This document shows, piece after piece, positions 60,316 to 64,000 of a stretch of DNA of 64,000 nucleotides. Each line of letters opens with the position of its first letter. Position 1 is the first letter of the stretch. Below the pieces are notes generated by a model. The model had not been told where the DNA came from. It searched no databases and saw only the letters and a program-made list of their open reading frames with translations. Source of the stretch: Orbus sasakiae (GTDB lineage Bacteria; Pseudomonadota; Gammaproteobacteria; Enterobacterales; Orbaceae); contig NZ_BAABHY010000005.1 in assembly GCF_039542345.1 (NCBI RefSeq), forward strand, positions 124,001 to 188,000. Reading direction: 5' to 3'. The position numbers and the translations under genes were made by a program.

Positions 60316-62121
60316 TTAAAAACTGACAGCCCCTTCTTCAGCAGAGGTTAAATTCTCACGAATCACACTGAATAATTCACGACCAAACCCTTGATGAGAT
60401 TCTGTCAAATCGAGGGTAGAAGGTATTCTGGTTGCTAGTTGTTGTGACTCGACCAACAACGTCATTTCACCTGTTTGCCCATTGACACGAATCATATCAC
60501 CGTTTTGGACTTTATTGAGTAATCCACCACAGTATGCCTCTGGTGTAACGTGAATCGCGGCTGGCACTTTACCGGAAGCGCCGGATAAACGCCCATCCGT
60601 TAATAAAGCCACGCGATAACCCCGATCTTGTAAAACCCCTAACGGTGTAATTAATTTATGCAATTCCGGCATACCTATCGCTTTTGGGCCTTGAAAGCGA
60701 ACAACCACCACACAATCTTTATTCAAATTACCCGCTTTAAACTCGGCATCGAGATCATATTGACTGTCAAATACCACTGCTGGCGCTTCAATAATTTGAT
60801 GATCCAAATCAATTGCCGATGTTTTCATAACTGCACGGCCTAAATTACCACTCATTACTTTTAAACCGCCATGCGAGCTAAAGGGTTTATCAATCGATGC
60901 AATCACGTCAAAATCTAATGATTGCGCAGGACCTTCACGATAAATCAATTGGCCATTATCTAAAATAGGCTCTTTCGTGTATCGGCTAAGACCTCGCCCC
61001 ACAACGGTCTCAACATCTTCATGAAGTAAACCGCCGGCAAGGAGTTCGCGCACAAGTACAGACGTGCCACCGGCTGCTTGAAAGTAATTGATATCTGCGG
61101 GGCCATTCGGATAAATTTTACACAACAAAGGTACCACTGTTGATAAATCGGAAATATCATCCCAATTAATAATAATCCCAGCCGCTTTAGCCATCGCCAC
61201 AATATGCATAGTTAAATTGGTTGAGCCTCCTGTGGCTAACAGTGCGACTAAGCCATTAACAATCACGCGTTCATCCACCATTTTACCAACAGGCATAAAG
61301 TTGCCAGATTGCTCGGTTAAACGCGTAATTTGTTTTGCTGCAGCATTGGTTAACTCAAAACGCAGTGTGGTTTCCGGATGGACAAAAGCCGCTCCTGGTA
61401 AATGTAATCCCATTAATTCAATTACCATCTGGTTACTGTTTGCTGTGCCATAAAAAGTACAGGTTCCACTGGTATGATAAGACGCCGATTCCGACTCAAG
61501 TAAATCTTCACGGCTGGCTTTACCTTCTGAATACAACTGACGAATACGAACCTTTTCTTTATTTGGCAACCCCGATGGCATTGGCCCTGCAGGAATAAAA
61601 ATAGCAGGTAAATGACCAAATGCCATCGCCCCCACAAATAACCCTGGTACGATTTTATCGCAAATACCTAAATATAAAGCACCATCAAACATATTATGCG
61701 AAAGCGCAACCGCCACCGACATAGCAATCACATCACGACTCATTAATGAGATTTCCATGCCCGGTTCACCTTGTGTTACACCATCACACATGGCTGGCAC
61801 GCCACCAGCCATCTGACCAACAGCACCCCATTCACGCAGCACCTTGGTGATTTGCTGTGGATAAAACGCATAAGGACGATGAGCTGATAGCATATCGTTA
61901 TATGAATTAATGATCCCGATATTGCTTTTTAAAATATTTTTTAAATCATTTTTATCACTACTACAGCATGCTGCAAAACCGTGTGCTAAATTACTACATG
62001 GTAAACTTGCTCGAGTCACCTTATGTGACATTGCTTGCTCAATCTTTAAAAGATAAGCGCGTCGGCTTGTTCGAGATCGTTCAATAATTCGCTGGGTTAC
62101 AGCCTGTACTATCGGATTCAT
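60316..62121 (-). CDS. edd: 6-phosphogluconate dehydratase
   Basis: A 601-residue IlvD/Edd-family Fe-S dehydratase. Visible: AACCSSDKNDLKNILKSNIGIINSYNDMLSAH, CDGVTQGEPGMEISLMSRDVIAMS, YLGICDKIVPGLFVGA, CTFYGTANSNQM and LLTDGRLSGASGKVPAAIHV, with the conserved cysteines that hold the cluster. Role: 6-phosphogluconate to KDPG, first step of the Entner-Doudoroff route. eda is not in the window. It follows gntK by 61 bases on the same strand. Confidence 0.96.
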   Translation of the reverse strand: MNPIVQAVTQRIIERSRTSRRAYLLKIEQAMSHKVTRASLPCSNLAHGFAACCSSDKNDLKNILKSNIGIINSYNDMLSAHRPYAFYPQQITKVLREWGAVGQMAGGVPAMCDGVTQGEPGMEISLMSRDVIAMSVAVALSHNMFDGALYLGICDKIVPGLFVGAMAFGHLPAIFIPAGPMPSGLPNKEKVRIRQLYSEGKASREDLLESESASYHTSGTCTFYGTANSNQMVIELMGLHLPGAAFVHPETTLRFELTNAAAKQITRLTEQSGNFMPVGKMVDERVIVNGLVALLATGGSTNLTMHIVAMAKAAGIIINWDDISDLSTVVPLLCKIYPNGPADINYFQAAGGTSVLVRELLAGGLLHEDVETVVGRGLSRYTKEPILDNGQLIYREGPAQSLDFDVIASIDKPFSSHGGLKVMSGNLGRAVMKTSAIDLDHQIIEAPAVVFDSQYDLDAEFKAGNLNKDCVVVVRFQGPKAIGMPELHKLITPLGVLQDRGYRVALLTDGRLSGASGKVPAAIHVTPEAYCGGLLNKVQNGDMIRVNGQTGEMTLLVESQQLATRIPSTLDLTESHQGFGRELFSVIRENLTSAEEGAVSF

Positions 62122-62182
62122 TTTTTTAGCTCTTTGATGTTATATCATCTGATGTTAAACATGGGACTTAACGCACAATGTG

Positions 62183-62710
62183 CTAGCATTCACATACTTG
62201 GCAAATAATCGCTTTGGTGTCTGCAACAACCTTATCTAATGGCTGCTCAATATTGACAATAAAAATATCTTTTTCATCAGCTGAGGGTTCTTCTAACGTA
62301 TCAAACTGTGATTGCAACATACCGGTTTTTTGATAATGCCCCTGACGTTTTTTCAGCCTTTCTTCAATCACTTCAAAACGACCTTTTAAATAAATAAAAT
62401 GCACATTATCGTTATCACCACGAATGATATCGCGGTATTGATGTTTTAAAGATGAACAGATAATAATTGAAATCGAATTGACATTACTCATTGCAAAAGC
62501 CGCATCACTGATCAGTTTAAGCCAAGGCATACGATCTTGGTCATTAAGTGGCACGCCGCTGCGCATTTTTAAAATATTGGCTTTGGGATGCAAAAAATCA
62601 CCATCTAAAGAAACTGCGTCCAAATCATACGATACTTGTTTAGCCACAGCTGATTTACCAGAGCCTGAGACACCCATTAATATAAAGACTTGCTTTTTTT
62701 TATCTTTCAC
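62183..62710 (-). CDS. gntK: Gluconokinase
   Basis: A 175-residue kinase from GTG 62710, the same length as E. coli GntK. P-loop LMGVSGSGKSAVAKQV, SLDGDFLHPKANILKMRSGVPLNDQDRMPWL and FIYLKGRFEVIEERLKKRQGHYQKTGML are diagnostic. An in-frame ATG at 62755 is rejected because the TATAAT at 62758-62763 would start transcription at or after it, and AGAGGG lies seven bases before the GTG. Role: phosphorylates gluconate to 6-phosphogluconate, feeding edd. Confidence 0.93.
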   Translation of the reverse strand: MKDKKKQVFILMGVSGSGKSAVAKQVSYDLDAVSLDGDFLHPKANILKMRSGVPLNDQDRMPWLKLISDAAFAMSNVNSISIIICSSLKHQYRDIIRGDNDNVHFIYLKGRFEVIEERLKKRQGHYQKTGMLQSQFDTLEEPSADEKDIFIVNIEQPLDKVVADTKAIICQVCEC

Positions 62711-62733
62711 AATCACACCCTCTATAAACTGTA

Positions 62734-62763
62734 ATGTTACGGGTAACATTTTCATGCATTATA
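62734..62763 (-). promoter_or_regulatory. GntR operator and -10 box of gntK-edd
   Basis: ATGTTACGGGTAACAT (62734-62749) is one base from the palindromic GntR operator ATGTTACCGGTAACAT. A perfect TATAAT on the minus strand (62758-62763) lies just before it, so a bound repressor would cover the transcription start. Confidence 0.75.
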
Positions 62764-62794
62764 AGACTGTAATTCAACATCGAAAAGTGAAATT

Positions 62795-62810
62795 TGTGAT
62801 CTATATCATA
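62795..62810 (-). promoter_or_regulatory. CRP site upstream of gntK
   Basis: TGTGA-TCTATA-TCATA, one mismatch from the CRP core, with flanking AAATT and TTTT as in strong sites. It is centred about 51 bases before the start expected from the TATAAT, between the standard class I and class II positions. Confidence 0.55.
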
Positions 62811-62872
62811 TTTTATTTTGAGAGAAAAAAGGCGACAGCACGAAAACCCTGATAAAAACAGGGTTAATTCAT

Positions 62873-63871
62873 TTAAAGGCTTTCACCATCTAAATATTGT
62901 ACGGGTAATTCGACCATCTTATGCTCAACATCTTCACCCGTTAAGCGTTTTAATAATAACTCAGCCGCTGTTTTACCAATCTCAATACGAGGGGTTAAAA
63001 TAGACGCCAATTGTGGCGATATTGCTTGGCCGACATCATGACCATGGAAGCCCACAATGGCAAGCTGTTTAGGAACGTTAATGTTTAAACGTTGACACTC
63101 AAAAAGAACACCTAATGCCAAGTCATCATTGGTACTAAATACACCATCAATTTGCGGATACTCACTGAGTGCACGTTGCAAAAGCTTAGCCCCCAGTGAA
63201 TATGATGAGGCTTCTTTTGTTGCAACAGTATGGGGTTTTAATCCAGCCTCAAGCATGGCTTCTTCGTACGCTTTTTGACGGATAATACTACGGTCATCTT
63301 GTCTTGCGCTAAAATAAGCAGTATGTTTACGGCCTTTTTTAATCATACGCTTAATCATCGTTTTGGTAACCGCAAAGTTATCAATCCCGACAGCCATATC
63401 AATACATGGCGTTACGCTATCCATAATTTCAACCACTGGAATATCCGCGATTTCCAGCATTTTTAGTGTTGCAGCATTATGGGAACGTTCGGTTAAAATG
63501 ACCCCATCAACATTGTAAGATAATAATGAACGCAAGCGCATCTCTTCTTTATCTGCGCTATAACCGGTATGTGCAATCATGGTTTGATAACCATGCGCAT
63601 CGGTGATCATCTCAATTCCTTTTAACACATCAGCAAATACTTGGTTAGTCAGTGAAGGTAATACCACACCGATCGCATGACTTTTAGCATTTGATAACAT
63701 GTCTGGCGCTTTATTCGGGATATACCCGAGTTCATCAATGACAGCTTTAATTTTATGTTGTAAAGGTTCTGAGACTAAACTGGCATCACGTAAAAAACGA
63801 CTTACCGTCATCTTGCTCACACCTGCAAGATTAGCAATTTCAATCAAACCAGAACGGCGTTTTTTAGTCAT
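62873..63871 (-). CDS. gntR: LacI-family gluconate repressor GntR
   Basis: A 332-residue LacI-family regulator (E. coli GntR has 331). The HTH is LIEIANLAGVSKMTVSRFLRD and the hinge is GYIPNKAPDMLSNAKS; effector-domain stretches such as VVLPSLTNQVFADVLKGIEMITDAHGYQTM are near-identical in E. coli GntR. ATG 63871 is chosen; the frame continues upstream to 63970 only through the overlapping ung coding sequence. It lies 163 bases from gntK and should act on the operator at 62734-62749. Confidence 0.94.
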   Translation of the reverse strand: MTKKRRSGLIEIANLAGVSKMTVSRFLRDASLVSEPLQHKIKAVIDELGYIPNKAPDMLSNAKSHAIGVVLPSLTNQVFADVLKGIEMITDAHGYQTMIAHTGYSADKEEMRLRSLLSYNVDGVILTERSHNAATLKMLEIADIPVVEIMDSVTPCIDMAVGIDNFAVTKTMIKRMIKKGRKHTAYFSARQDDRSIIRQKAYEEAMLEAGLKPHTVATKEASSYSLGAKLLQRALSEYPQIDGVFSTNDDLALGVLFECQRLNINVPKQLAIVGFHGHDVGQAISPQLASILTPRIEIGKTAAELLLKRLTGEDVEHKMVELPVQYLDGESL

Positions 63872-63872
63872 G

Positions 63873-64000
63873 TTAAGCATTCTCTTGCGGTAAACGAGGT
63901 TGCCAATCGATTGGTGTTTTACCTTGTTGTTCAATGAATTGATTTGCTTTTGAAAAATGCTGACAGCCAAAAAATCCCCGATGAGCAGATAGCGGTGATG
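63873..64000 (-). CDS. ung: Uracil-DNA glycosylase, C-terminal end (5' part outside window)
   Basis: A different minus-strand frame from the gntR extension, open from the right edge to a stop at 63873-63875, encodes SPLSAHRGFFGCQHFSKANQ and then TPIDWQPRLPQENA. This is the Ung C-terminus: the HPSPLSAHRGFFG catalytic loop followed by the usual ending. Only about 41 residues are present. It stops one base before the gntR start, so the two may be cotranscribed. Confidence 0.9.
   Translation of the reverse strand, partial: SPLSAHRGFFGCQHFSKANQFIEQQGKTPIDWQPRLPQENA

Noticed and set aside
62711..62755. Upstream ATG start for gntK (190-residue form)
   Set aside because: The TATAAT box and the GntR operator occupy this stretch, and the GTG form equals the length of E. 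coli GntK with a good ribosome site.
63872..63970. N-terminal extension of gntR to 63970
   Set aside because: The DNA encodes the Ung C-terminus in another frame with clear homology; GntR homologues start at the ATG at 63871.

Overview
The window is AT-rich gammaproteobacterial chromosome. Many blocks follow Escherichia coli order (rplU-rpmA-yhbE-obgE; tyrS-pdxY; rodZ-ispG-hisS-yfgM-bamB-der-yfgJ; atpBEFHAGDC; eptA-basR-basS), but the order between blocks is shuffled. The AT content, short intergenic regions and a large inositol/gluconate catabolic load would fit an Orbales/Pasteurellales-like host-associated bacterium such as Orbaceae. That assignment is inference from gene content; no rRNA is present to test it.

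Region 1 (1-17.4 kb) is a myo-inositol catabolism island. The minus strand carries iolG1 (cut by the window edge), a frameshifted AraC regulator, iolH, iolD, a free-standing HPr-like protein, iolB, iolJ, iolC, a RhaS/RhaR-like AraC regulator, iolE, iolG2, an IolI-like isomerase, an MFS sugar porter and a DeoR/IolR-type repressor. A paralogous MFS porter (iolT1) lies on the plus strand. Together they import inositol and take it through inosose, diketo-inositol, 5-deoxyglucuronate, 2-deoxy-5-ketogluconate and its phosphate to dihydroxyacetone phosphate plus malonate semialdehyde. No iolA is visible. CRP-like sites precede iolT1 and the intact araC gene.

Region 2 (17.8-24.8 kb) holds rplU-rpmA-yhbE-obgE, then a Fur-box-controlled small RNA that carries the RyhB core, then a probable CRP-activated nucleoside salvage operon (HTH-ribokinase fusion, nucleoside hydrolase, MFS exporter/importer). 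Region 3 (24.8-31.3 kb) holds a small lipoprotein, nth-smrB, a TPR-repeat/DUF2971-like protein with near-identical internal DNA repeats, a Fur-box-linked DUF4198 periplasmic protein, and putP.

Region 4 (31.5-41.4 kb) is housekeeping: tyrS-pdxY, a very short rodZ, ispG-hisS-yfgM-bamB-der-yfgJ, and adk. Region 5 (41.5-45.7 kb) is a PAP2 phosphatase-eptA-basR-basS unit preceded by a perfect PmrA box, indicating autoregulated lipid A modification. Region 6 (45.7-50 kb) has grpE with a sigma-32 promoter, nadK, a membrane-anchored XRE regulator with palindromic operators and flanked by inverted-repeat motifs, and xanP.

Region 7 (50.1-59.5 kb) is the ATP synthase operon (no atpI), then metC-tilS. 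Region 8 (59.6-64 kb) is an AcpT-type phosphopantetheinyl transferase, then edd, gntK and gntR (gluconate/Entner-Doudoroff) with a GntR operator and CRP site in front of gntK, and the 3' end of ung at the right edge.

No tRNA, rRNA, CRISPR array, intact insertion sequence or prophage was seen.
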